A stretch of 26,689 nt of DNA, taken from positions 68,285,588-68,312,276 of the forward strand of contig CM044502.1 in NCBI GenBank assembly GCA_024364805.1, read 5' to 3'. This document shows, in pieces, positions 8,817-18,611 of the stretch. The position numbers were made by a program, and so were the translations under genes. Numbering within the stretch: the first letter of the stretch is position 1; each line of letters begins with the position of its first letter. A model generated the notes under the pieces. The model searched no databases. It was not told the DNA's origin and saw nothing but the letters and a program-made list of their open reading frames with translations. This stretch comes from Euprymna scolopes (lineage: Eukaryota; Mollusca; Cephalopoda; Sepiida; Sepiolidae).

Positions 8817-10135
8817 AATTGTCCGGGAGATAGAGTTGTGTCAGCACGTGTGTGGTCGGTATCACCATCAGCAGAGTGGTAGCTTCTTACTTGTTTGACA
8901 AAACCGATGTCTTTTTCTACACAATGCAAGATCCAATTGATGCCAATGTTTGGAACGAGGGTATCTCCAAGAGACACGATGACACATTTTCTGTTTGAAC
9001 AAGGTGTTTGCAATACAAAGTCCCTGTTGACTACAGAGCTCCAGAGTTCTTTGACCATTTTCATTTATTTTACCAGTACCGAAGTGACCAATGATGTCAG
9101 GCCAGGCACTATGGTTTGCACAGACTCTGGCGTTGAAGTCTCCGAGTACTAGGAGGTGATCACTGGCTGGGATCCTGCTCAGTATTTCGTTGAGACAATC
9201 GTAGAATTCATCCTTCACATGATCTACGCTAGGCAGTGTTGGCTAATGAGGCATACTGGTGTATCGGTGCAATTGATCTTCAGTGTCATAATTCTCTCTG
9301 AAATGCTGACCGGAGTGTCGACTACATGTTCTCCAAGCAATTTGTTTGTCACTGCAAAACCTACTCCATGGATGCGATGTTCCTCTTCTGCTTTGCCAGT
9401 TCAGAAGAAAGTGTAGTTTTTTTCCGAGATGGAGCCAGTTCCAGCCAATCAGGTCTCCTGTAGAGTGACAATGTCAACAGACAGCTTGGCAAGTTCACGG
9501 TCAAGTAATGCGGTCTTATGAGGCAGACCTTGTGCACGAAGGTTGAGATCCAGGTCATGCGTGAAACCCAGGCACAGTGTAAGAATGTTCCAACTTCCGA
9601 GTCAGAGAATAGTCTTTGACTTGTGATTTGTAATAGGTGAATGATTTATGTCTGTGATTGCCTGACCACCCCATCGAAGTGGCGGACGTGACGGGTAGCA
9701 CCTTACTGACCAGGGGCTGCCTGGTTTGAGGCAGGCGGTAGCCACCCACTGGGGCTAAATAGCCCCTCCCACTGTTGCAGAAGATCCGAAGCGCCTGGTC
9801 GCAACGTCAATTTGACCAGACTTAACTCGTAATTATCTTCCACCGTTGCGAGAGCCTGGGCAAAGAAACTTGTGCGTTGCTCAAGCGGCACGAGTGGAAC
9901 TTGCCCAGAGCTGGTAGAACCCAAGGAAAGACAAGGTCGATACGTTGGTACCGACTCTGGCTGCAGGAGATGGCCATTGACTCATAAGAAGCTCATCCAA
10001 CCTTTGATAGGTCTTGTTTTTGGTTCTGCTAGGTGTTCCCACACCCTTTTCACCCAGGTTACCCCGGGCGGGGGAGCCGGTTTAGTCGCCGATGACCCGA
10101 CCATGGTACCAGTGGAAGTCTAAGACTCAGCTGAC
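8817..10135 (-). pseudogene. 5' part of a non-LTR retrotransposon (LINE) with AP-endonuclease domain, decayed
   Basis: Read on the minus strand, a GC-rich leader (about 10135-9600) precedes broken pieces of an endonuclease/exonuclease/phosphatase domain. Recognisable motifs are VDIVTLQE (near 9465), GVGFAV (near 9360), LLVLGDFNARV (about 9120-9150), NGQRTLELCSQQGLCIANTL and YPRSKHWHQLDL (about 8940-9050), then a frame change into RSYHSADGDTDH (about 8850-8890). LGDFNA is the catalytic GDFN of LINE endonucleases. The frame changes several times and there are in-frame stops, so it is inactive. It resembles the elements annotated in animals as craniofacial development protein 2-like. No reverse transcriptase follows: the similarity stops at about 8817 beside a poly(T) run. 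Family assignment within the LINEs is uncertain. Confidence 0.8.
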
Positions 10136-10139
10136 ATTG

Positions 10140-11085
10140 TACCCAATATATAGTAGTTTATCTCCCCTGGCATTGTTCAGTCATAAAATATGCTTAAAAT
10201 GATAGTTTAATTTATGCAGATTTCATATTCATTATTAGAGCCAATTTTCTATTGAATATTATATTATACCTAATATATAGTACTGATTTCAAAAGTTTTT
10301 AAAAAATGACTTGTGTGCTATCAACTAGAATATAAATGAAAACTTTAGCACTCAAGCCTTAGTCATTACCATTTAAGCTATCGACATGGATTAGAAAACG
10401 TTCAAAATTGAACTGGATTTGAACAGAAAAATGTATATTTGCACGTGGAGAAGTAACAGTTTTACTCCTGCTTTTTTTAAATTTTGACCCCTTAGCGACT
10501 ATTTTTACTGAATAGAAACCATATCGGTATTCCTTATATATCAAGTGTTTCTAAGATACCGAAATATTTCTAAATGTTTCTAAGATACCGAAATGTGGAG
10601 ATAATTAACTGATGTCTAATATTTTACATTTCACAAAAATTGCATAAAACTAAATTCAAGGAAATATACCTGCCTTTATGCCTAGTTGGTTTATTTCAAA
10701 CTTCATACTGGTCATGTAATTAGTTTAAGAGTGAATCCTTTACACACAAATATATAAACATGTTACAGTGCGCTTAAGTCGCGATGTGTATTTTTACTAT
10801 GCTGACCATTTTTTCTTTTTTTTTTTTTTGTAAACAATTTCATATACACTGCCTGGCAATAAACAACTCATTTCGAATAGAAAAGAAAAAAATTCAACCT
10901 GTTTTCCATAAAGCAAAGGAAGAGACTTTGATGCCAAGCTGAATTGAACATAAACATAAATTGAACATAAACACAATCAATTTACATTTGAAATTCTTTA
11001 TTGTGATTGATTTGGTGGGGAATTAATGCCATTCATTTGTTTTCTTACTGAGAGTGACATTTGTGGTACCGACCCCCTGTCATGA
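10140..11085. other. Anonymous AT-rich stretch
   Basis: Follows the GC-rich start of the LINE leader with an abrupt drop in GC. Apart from the small duplication near 10544 nothing is recognised. Confidence 0.5.
10544..10594 (+). repeat. Short direct duplication
   Basis: The block tgtttctaagataccgaaat occurs twice, at about 10544 and 10573, separated by a short linker. A local slippage duplication. Confidence 0.8.
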
Positions 11086-11089
11086 ACAC

Positions 11090-11820
11090 AGCACTTCTGC
11101 TGCAAAAATTTGCTAACTTGGCTCTCCAGTCAAGTTGAAAAGCCCAGCAGCCGAAGGGTCTCATCATCAGCAGCAGCAGTTCAAACAACCCTTTTCAGGG
11201 CTATCTTTTCCACAACTTATCTGAACCACAAACTACTCCTATGCAAACCACTATTGCCTGTCTACACCCTGAGATTACCCTTCTTCAACCAGCAGACTTC
11301 AGCCCACTCCTACGGTTTCCAGCACCTGCCACAGCTTCTTGCAGCCTTTCCAGCAACCCTCAGCTCGTCCTGCAGCCTTCCAGCACCTGCTGCAGCTTCC
11401 TGCAGCCTTTCCAGCACTTCCTCCAGCTCTCAGCAGCGTTTCAGTGTCTGTAGTCATCAAACTACCCCTTCCAGTGCCAGTCGACATCAGGCTACCCACT
11501 CCAGAGTCTGTCAACATCCAAAAACCCATACCTGTGCCTACAGATGTTCAGCAACCTTGATCCAGCACCCATTGTTGTCTGGGTACTTCCTCCAGTTGCC
11601 TACTGACGTTAGGCTGATCCTGATTTACTTGAACTGACCACAATCTCCAGGCTTTTTCAAATTTGCCATTTGCACTTATTTTGGGAGGAAAATAAAAGGT
11701 GATTCATTGTCTTTAAACGAACTTCAACTTTTTGTCATTTTTTCTTTTGCTATTGCCGTTCACTTTTTGCCTCTGTGTCTAATATTCTTAGTTATACGGT
11801 CGATTGGTTTTATCACCTTT
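11090..11820 (+). mobile_element. GC-rich LTR-like repeat, copy 1 (diverged)
   Basis: It shares with 22390-23450, in order: cagcagcagttcaaacaacc then cttttcagggct; tatgcaaaccactattgcct; a pyrimidine-rich cagc/ttcc tandem region (11330-11450); and ataaaaggtgattcattgtc, tttaaacgaacttcaac and cggtcgatt at the end (about 11694-11815). The open frames in this segment are products of the tandem composition (Ser/Pro/Leu-rich in every frame) and not genes. An old, broken relative of the other copy. Confidence 0.45.
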
Positions 11821-11824
11821 CACT

Positions 11825-12925
11825 CTCCTCTGCAACAAGCATATGCACGTGCCTATACTAGCTTTATATTAATAGAAAGATAAATGGAACAGTTCATAAT
11901 TTAAATCAGTATAACATATTCTACTAAAGTTATCTTGTTTTTCATTAATCATATATTATTTTTGGTAAGAATTTACAAATGGCATCTTTATTTCTGGAGA
12001 AATCTTTGGACGATCAAGACAAAATACTAAGAATCTCACAATAACAGGAGTTAAATTGATTGATTTTTTTCATTCATCTCTACACTTCATTGGATTTTAT
12101 CTAACATTTTTCTTCACATTTATTAAGTAAACAAGTTCCTCATGGTCTGATGACCAGATAACGTATCCAGGTAATATTGTTGCTATGTTCAGTTTTGTAC
12201 CTCCAGACGAGTTTGCCTGGTATTATGATAGCTATATTTAGCTTGCTCTTTTATGCTGAAATTGTATATTTTCTAAACACTTATGATTTTGGAAATTTTT
12301 ATTACCGTAAGGATGCAACGGTTTGAAAGAACTGATTTCATTATCAGTTGGTAACTGCAATGGATACAAGAAGGCGTATAATGAGATTCTTGAACAAATT
12401 GGCATCATTTAAATGCGAGTGGCTTATGTGAGCTAAAGTTATTGCCCATTTGTCTCTGTTTATTTCACCTTGGATTGTAAAACTGGTTATTGCTTAGTGT
12501 TTATATTTGTTTTATGAGAACGTGTTCTACATTTTTTTTTCTTTTTTACATTTATTTTATACATGGCTATAACTTGTACTGCATATGGGTATATGGTAAT
12601 GGTAAATAATACTTCCATGTGCTGTGTCTGTTGAACTTAATGTAATTGTACTTCCTAAACTGACAAAAAGCTTTAACCTACCAGATTATCCCCCTTTACT
12701 GTGGAAGTTCTTAGATGGAAAATCATTTTCTACTCTGATAGCTTTTTTGGATGAACAAAAGTTTTGTTTTGTTTTTTAATTAAAATTTAAAAAAATTTAC
12801 ATCTGACTTTAACCCAGAATCTCAATATGGAGTGCTGATAAAAAATCTGGATATGAGGAGTTATATTAAAAATTAGAATGAATAATATTAAAATAGAATA
12901 TAACACTTACTTCATAATGTTTTTC
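11825..12925. other. Anonymous AT-rich stretch
   Basis: No open frame of interest, no repeat pair seen within the window. T-rich on the plus strand. Confidence 0.45.
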
Positions 12926-12929
12926 CAGT

Positions 12930-13062
12930 AAGAATTTAATTAAGAGCAAAGTGTAGTAATCTGTTCTCTGGCTGCACTTAGTCTTTTCTGAACAGATAAA
13001 ATGTAGTACCATAACAGATACTATGCTTTGATTGTTGTCAAAAGACGAACATGTTATTCTCT
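12930..13062. mobile_element. Two facing U2-like SINE heads (fragments)
   Basis: On the minus strand from about 13060: gttcgtcttttgacaacaat then caaagcatagtatctgttat and ggtactacatttta. This is a U2-like head with its hairpin arm. On the plus strand from about 12943: aagagcaaagtgtagtaatc then tgttctctggctgcactta. The two point at each other and neither retains a recognisable tail. They could be two truncated insertions or one rearranged copy. Confidence 0.5.
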
Positions 13063-13064
13063 CT

Positions 13065-14840
13065 TGTTCCCCACCCCTCCCTCCCCAGTGTGTTGGCTTT
13101 TCCATTTTCCCAAAGACTTGCATAGCTGGCATCCATACTTGAACAAGTTTGATCATATGGTAATGAGTTGCTTGCAGCTAATATAAGAATAATTTAGTTT
13201 TCTAGCACGTACAGCCAGTAGACTGGATAAGTAGTCACTGAATATCATGTACAATTTGTCTGTTAATTATTTTAAATGCCATTTTCAGAACTTTGTGCTA
13301 AATTTTCCTTTTTTGGGGTGTAGCCATTAGTTGCTACTGCTGCTGTCACTATGCAAGATTTTGACTACCCGTATGAATTGCATGACATCATGTTTGTAGA
13401 ATTTTATCATTTCTATATTCTCACGTGTTTGTGGGTTTTTCTCTCCTCTACATGATTTACACATCATTTTTTTTATTTATTATTAATTTATTATTTCCTA
13501 AAATTTTACAAAATGTTTTCAAAGATGTGATCAAATGCCTCTTCAAAACTTGCACCAAACTATGCATATAACTTCACTTTCAACAACCATTAATAAGACC
13601 AGACATATTCTTTTTATCTCTTCATAAATTACTGACTCCTCAGAATGATTACCACCAAAAAAATGAAGATGGAAAAAAAAATTAAAAAGCCAACAAACTT
13701 CTTTGAAAAAGGTTTATTACACTGAAAGTCCCAGAAAATATTTTTTAAACCGATAGTAATCATTAAATAAAATAATTTAATACAAAATTAAATCAGTATG
13801 AATGCATTTCCATTTCTCTGCATACCATTTAAATCTTTTGTTAATAGTTTTTAAAAAGATGAATGAATTACTTTGTGACCCATTCAAAATTTGAAAGAAA
13901 TTTGGAAGCATTTAAACAATTGAATAAAAAATCATTTTTAGCCTTAAAATTCTTTAATTCTAATAAGATTGAAAGTTTTGGAAGCTATCTACAGCCAAGA
14001 ATTTTATATTCTTGTGTGTATGTGCGTGTCTTGCCTCCACATTACTTAAAATATTTTTTATAAAAAAGGAATCCATTGACCTCTTTCACACATCTATTAA
14101 CTAAGCCGTTCTTAAATGCTTTGAAAAGCCACACAGTAGTAGATATAAACTTTGCTTTACTAAAAATGATAAGGAAGCTATCAAAGACCTGGAGGTAGTG
14201 TGAGAGGTTGCTTCAAAAGTTCAAATCTCAACCATCAGTCTACGAGCCTATCAAGAAACCTGTGCAAAGATGTGAAGAATTACTTGAAATAGTAAACAAA
14301 AATCTTGCAAATCATGTTTCTGAAGTTACGGTTCACTCGTATTAAAACAGTGTGAAATAGCCAGGAAAAGAAGAAATAACTAACTACTACCTTGAAACAT
14401 CTAAGCAAATCTCCTGATAATTAAATACACAGAAAAGAAAGATATTTTTTTTATTGAACTCACCTCAGACAAGTCATAAAGCCACTTAATGCAAGGAGCT
14501 AAAAAAAAGAAACAAAAACATACTACTTCAAGTGCAAAATCTACCCGACAATAAGTATTGGAAAAATAGATTCTAACCCCACAAGCAGCAATTCTTTCCC
14601 CTTTGACAGGAAGATTTTTCATGAGGATTAAAAGGGACAAAATAAGAAAAACACAGAGTTACAAGGCTGCTAAAAGTAAACCAAAAGGTCCACTTTCTGT
14701 TTTTAATTTATTGCTAATTTATTATTAGAACAGTTTGACGATAACGATACAATAGCTACTCGTCAGTTCTATCCATTATTATGCCACTAAAACTGTTTAT
14801 GACCTTGTCACAGTGCGCACTTCATTTGTATATGAATGCT
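13065..14840. other. Anonymous AT-rich stretch with one splice-flanked open segment
   Basis: Mostly featureless. On the minus strand 14464-14498 is bordered by a strong acceptor and a consensus donor (see findings). Confidence 0.45.
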
Positions 14841-14842
14841 TT

Positions 14843-15060
14843 GGATGGTGGGAGGAAGGACAATTATTAATAAGACAAATGATGAGGGAAGTAGTGAGAG
14901 AAATTGAATGATGTGAATACTAAAAAAGAAAAAAAGGGGAAGAGAAAGAAGGAGAAAGGAAGTGACGGAAAAAAGAAAATGAGAAGGAGGAAAGAGTGGA
15001 AAGAACGAGAGAGAGGAACAGAGAAAGAGAGTATGAAAGAGAGAGAAGGTATATTATGAT
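14843..15060 (+). repeat. Purine-rich repeat, unit 1
   Basis: Starts ggatggtgggaggaaggaca, then aatgatgagggaagtagtga and gagaaattgaatgatgtgaa, and runs into about 130 bp of nearly pure A/G. The opening 80 bp are repeated at 15461-15530. Confidence 0.65.
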
Positions 15061-15460
15061 GTGAGAAGAGAAAATGGAAGAGCAGGAGAAAGGGTTTACT
15101 ATGACATCATAATGTATACTGAAATTCTTCATACTCATAAATACAGAACACTTTGAATTAATTTTCAAGAAAAATGGTTAGTAACCAACATGAAAGAAAA
15201 TATATAAAAGCTTGTGTACAATTAATTAGCAAATAGAACAGTTTTGTACAATATTTATCTCCCCTTGCTGAGATTAAAATCAAGATATAAGGCTACAAAA
15301 ACTTATGTCTAGAATCCTCGAGTTTTAATCCTATTGTATTTAATTAGGTGATAAATTGAGATTTTAATTATCTCCAATATAACTCGTCGTATCAATATAT
15401 TTTTAAAACGCTGAGGATGTTGTTTATCTTGTTATCTGTTGTAACATACTTCATGTTTTA

Positions 15461-15595
15461 GATGGTGAGAGGAAGGTTGAATAACAAAGAATGAATGATG
15501 AGAAGTGGTGAGAGAAATTAAATGATGTGATAAAAAGAGAGAAAGGAGGAAGAGAGAGGTGAGGGGGGAAAGAAAGAGAGAGAGAGAGAGAGACA
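15461..15595 (+). repeat. Purine-rich repeat, unit 2
   Basis: Starts gatggtgagaggaaggttga, then gaatgatgagaagtggtgag and agaaattaaatgatgtgata, parallel to 14843-14920. It ends in a (GA)n run at 15570-15593. Direct orientation with unit 1, offset about 620 bp. Confidence 0.65.
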
Positions 15596-16299
15596 TTTTG
15601 AGCTCTTTAACAATATTTTGTCTGCCAACTCAACAATAGTTGAAACTCTCGCTTCTGATAGATATTTAATTCATGTTTGTTGCTTGTGTTATTAGCTCCT
15701 GTGTTGAAACCGTCAATGTAACTAGCTAAAGTTCCAATTTAAAATAGTTAATCACAAATTCCTTCAATAACAAACTATTCAAATACAAACTTTAGTGATC
15801 AAACTCTTGTCTCTTTAATCACCAACGATCATTTTTTTTAATTTTTGGTTCAAATTAAATAAACCATGTATCCGTTTACTTTGCAGAAATCAGAGTGAAC
15901 AATGTTACCAAACTTTGAATCCTAAAGCAAGCAATGAATTTTCACTAACGTTGACTACATAGCTCTGGTTATGACCCAAATAATTAGAATCCTTAAAGTC
16001 AAAAAAGATTGCTACAAGTATGTAAATCACACAGAGAAATTATATTGACTAAGTTTTTTGTTGTTTTTTTTTGTTTTTTATCTCAGTTTGTTTTAACTTA
16101 TATTATGACAGAATTAAACAACAGGGTGTTGTTTTAATAATGACTACTAGAATGATATTGCATTGGCTAATTAATGTGATGTTCCTCTTTTAACCAACAT
16201 TAATGATTCAGCAACTGGTTGATTATCTATGAGAGTTGTTTGTTTTCTTGCATCATTAAAGCAAATCTTATCTAGGCCATATTTCAATTTGTTGATTCC

Positions 16300-16444
16300 T
16301 TTTGCTGAAAAATGTACACCCCTCCATTTTTATCCATATTTAAGCATTATTGGATATAAATTATCCAGATTTAAGACTCAAATTACATCTTCATCATATA
16401 ACCCTCATATCATTTCTCTCCATGTAATGCAGGTCCTCAACACT
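16300..16444 (-). mobile_element. Inverted partner fragment of the LINE 3' end
   Basis: Read on the minus strand this repeats parts of 16460-16600: catggagag, an atgatg block, gagtcttaaat and aaatctggata, in the same order but diverged. It therefore looks like a second copy of the same LINE piece in opposite orientation. Confidence 0.45.
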
Positions 16445-16488
16445 CAAACCTGACCAATAAGAGTTGAAGACATGTGTTGCATGGAGAG
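16416..16488. repeat. 29-bp inverted repeat (hairpin)
   Basis: The arms 16416-16444 (ctctccatgtaatgcaggtc...) and 16460-16488 (...atgtgttgcatggagag) pair with about five mismatches around a 15-nt loop. They form the junction of the two oppositely oriented LINE pieces. Confidence 0.7.
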
Positions 16489-16855
16489 CATATGATGGAT
16501 GTATAAGGTTAGTCTTAAATACAGGTCTAGTTTTGATGAGCACAGAGTGATATTAAATCTGGATAGTATAGAGATATGCATGTAGAACAAGTGACTTTGA
16601 TGGTATGGTCATGTTAAAAGAATGATGAAAGTTCTTGGGTTAATAGATATAGAACAGTTAAGGTAGCAGGAGCAGTTCATAGAGGAAGGTCAAGGAAAAC
16701 ATGGGAGGAAATGATAAGAATGGATTTGAGAGAAAGAGGGATAAATAAAGATCTGGCCAGACACAGGTTAGTTTAGAAGTCAATTTTTAAAGCTCTCCAA
16801 CTCATGCCAGTATGTAAAATGGACGTCCAACCGAATGTGATAATAATGACAAGAG
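16455..16855 (+). pseudogene. 3' end of a LINE (C-terminal end of the reverse transcriptase ORF), decayed
   Basis: The frame at 16663-16773 reads VAGAVHRGRSRKTWEEMIRM then DLRERGINKDLARHRLV and a stop. RGRPRKTWEE..R.DL...GI...LA..R is the typical C-terminal tail of many animal LINE polyproteins. Just upstream, tttgatggtatggtcatgtt recalls the conserved W.GHV.RM segment in a broken frame. It ends near ccaaccgaatgtgataataa with a GATAATAAT-like tail, typical of RTE-like LINE 3' ends. It is 5'-truncated, so no catalytic RT motif is present. Confidence 0.68.
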
Positions 16856-16920
16856 TATCTTTTGGATAAAAGAAACAAATTTGGTTTCAAAATGTTTTAA
16901 CTGTTTCCATTGGTAATTTT

Positions 16921-17005
16921 ATATTATTAAAACTACTATTCTCATCTTGGTTGTTATTTTCACAACATTTTGGTTAATGTAACTTTTGACCTTCTTCAGT
17001 CTAAA
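16921..17005 (-). mobile_element. tRNA-derived SINE tail, copy 5
   Basis: Complement of actattctcatcttggttgt, cacaacattttggttaatgt and gaccttcttcag. It lies about 70 bp downstream of the ABHD1/3-like donor site on the transcribed strand, hence within the following intron and in the sense orientation of that gene. Confidence 0.68.
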
Positions 17006-17072
17006 TTAGATCTAAGAATTGTCAAAGGTTCAACTCAAAGGTTCCTAAGCAAAAGAGACATGCTGTACTTAC

Positions 17073-17191
17073 CAGTTAATCCTGGTAATAAAACAATAGT
17101 GGGACGTTTTTCTGGATGTGGGTGAATAGTATTTTCATTTTCAAGCCAATCTATTTGGATACGTCCACCATCACGAGTCTGCAAAATTTCA
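17073..17191 (-). CDS. ABHD3: ABHD1/ABHD3-like alpha/beta hydrolase, following exon
   Basis: A 119-nt minus-strand exon between a tttttag acceptor (17198-17192) and a gtaagtac donor (17072-17065). Joined to the preceding exon (CAA AG|T GAA) it reads SEILQTRDGGRIQIDWLENE, then KRPTIVLLPGLTG. Human ABHD3, from memory, has NELIKTADGGQISLDWFDND then TRPTILLLPGLTG. LLPGLTG is the strand-loop motif that helps form the oxyanion hole in this hydrolase fold. The nucleophile elbow (GxSxGG) and the Asp and His of the triad lie in later exons that are not visible here. I chose the acceptor at 17192 over a second cag at 17179 because only the former keeps the frame and gives the conserved EIxxTxDGG stretch. 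The exon ends in phase 1. No continuation was found between 1 and 17072, so the next intron may exceed 17 kb. Confidence 0.87.
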
Positions 17192-17368
17192 CTAAAAATA
17201 GATTAAAAATAAAACAACTTCACAAAATTAAGGTTTCAAACGATAAACGTGACATTAAATATCAAAGAAAAATATGGGGGTGGGAGGTTGAGGGAATAGA
17301 AGTGTCAGTAAGAAAGGGGTAGAAGGAAAGTGGGAAAGAAGTGCGAAGGGGGAGGTAGAAGCATGACC

Positions 17369-17399
<31 letters not shown>

Positions 17400-17590
17400 A
17401 TTGTGACGGGAAGCGTGTAGAGGGAGAGAGAGAGTAATGGGGTAGAAGTGCAAGGGAGAAAAGGTAGAAATGTGAGGGTGAAGGGGTAGATATGTGAGAG
17501 AATAGGGGAAAGGGGGTAGAAATGTGAGAAGGAGGGAGTTAAAGAAAAGTGTAAGGGGGTGGGGGAGAAGAAGAGGTAAATGATGCTTAC
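17192..17590 (-). other. Intron of the ABHD1/3-like gene with a polypyrimidine satellite
   Basis: The 399-nt GT-AG intron between the two exons. About 17275-17570 is almost pure purine on the plus strand, therefore C/T on the transcribed minus strand. It contains a (GA)n run at 17370-17394 and loose units of the form ggggtagaaatgtgaga. The flanking intron ends are AT-rich. Such a long pyrimidine tract could bind polypyrimidine-tract proteins; that is inference. Confidence 0.75.
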
Positions 17591-17754
17591 CTTTGGTATG
17601 GAATGTTTGGCGATGATTTTAAAATAGTTCTCACTATTGTCTGTGCCCGGGACTCAAAACACCAAAATGTGGGCCAAAATTTTTCATTCAGAATTGGACA
17701 ATGTTTTGTAATAAACTTTAACAATTTCTCATCCCCGCATACAAGTTGGGGTTT
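17591..17754 (-). CDS. ABHD3: ABHD1/ABHD3-like alpha/beta hydrolase, internal exon (upstream of the two seen)
   Basis: A 164-nt exon on the minus strand. It follows a tttcag acceptor (17760-17755) and ends at a gtaagc donor (17590-17585). Read from its first base it is open for 54 codons plus two bases, beginning KPQLVCGDEKLLKFITKHCP and containing FWPTFWCFESRAQTIVR. From memory, human ABHD3 has KPQLVTGG, then [26 protein letters not shown] at this place, which follows its N-terminal membrane anchor. ABHD3 is a membrane-anchored phospholipase acting on medium-chain and oxidatively truncated phosphatidylcholines; that role is family knowledge. ABHD1 is a close relative, so the symbol means the ABHD1/3 group. 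The anchor-coding exon was not found at higher coordinates. No stop or frameshift is seen. It ends in phase 2 and joins the next exon to complete an AGT codon. Confidence 0.87.
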
Positions 17755-18254
17755 CTGAAATGGGAAGAAAAAAAATGTTTATTTATTTCTGTCTTTTTCT
17801 AGAATTGTCTTTTTAATGGACATACTTGAAATGTTTGAAAAGAAAATGAAATAAATTTACAATATCATATATAAATATATCAATAAAAAACAATAGACAA
17901 GGATATGATTCAGACTCTTCCCTATGCACATTTGATGTTGTAGAAGATTTTAAAGAAATAAGCTTGATTATCTAAAAGATAAAGAACACCTACCATATTT
18001 CAAAACATTTAAAAAGATGAAAGAAAATAGAAAATCACTCCTTAGATTAAAAAAAGTTCACGTCAAGGTTGCAGAATCAGTGATGGAGTCAGAGATTTTG
18101 GAAAGAATTGAAGCAAGACTCCTAAGAATTCTAGAAGTTAGAGTTAGATTTGTTTACTTTCTGAAGAATCAACACACAGTCTAAATATAGGAAGGCTTTC
18201 AAATAAGAAGTCAGAGTCTTTTGGAATTCTAGAGTCCGAGTCAGATCTTATATC

Positions 18255-18445
18255 TTCCATCGCATAATGGATTAGTATAATTCAGTTGTAAGTTACTCTT
18301 CTTGAGGTTGAAGGCTCAATTCTCAGCAGAGACAACACTCCAAATACAATTGTGAATTACTTGGGATTTCTACCCATTCATGGCTGATAGAGTGAGAACA
18401 TGCTACCCCCATTTGAAATTTAATGCAGATTCACGAGTTTGAGTG
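18255..18445 (+). mobile_element. tRNA-derived SINE, copy 6 (head and body)
   Basis: A tRNA-like head (ttagtataattcagttgtaa, B-box-like ggctcaattctcag) is followed by the family body: gtgaattacttgggatttct, tcatggctgatagagtgaga and acatgctacc. The tail beyond the tcacgagtttga block is lost. Confidence 0.68.
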
Positions 18446-18611
18446 AAAGATTCTGTTGCAATATTTTTGCCCTATAATAGGGTATGATTCTGCACAGTCG
18501 CGAGATTCTATTTATAAACGATGCTGCTAGGAACTGACAAATCAAATTAATTCACGTTCTGCTACCAACCAATCAGAAACCAGAATTGCTCCATAAATAT
18601 TAAACCATTTT

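Noticed and set aside
11110-11637. Open frame of 175 residues, Ser/Pro/Leu-rich
   Set aside because: It lies in a pyrimidine-rich tandem repeat that leaves several frames open on both strands; no domain, and the same composition recurs at 22557-23041.
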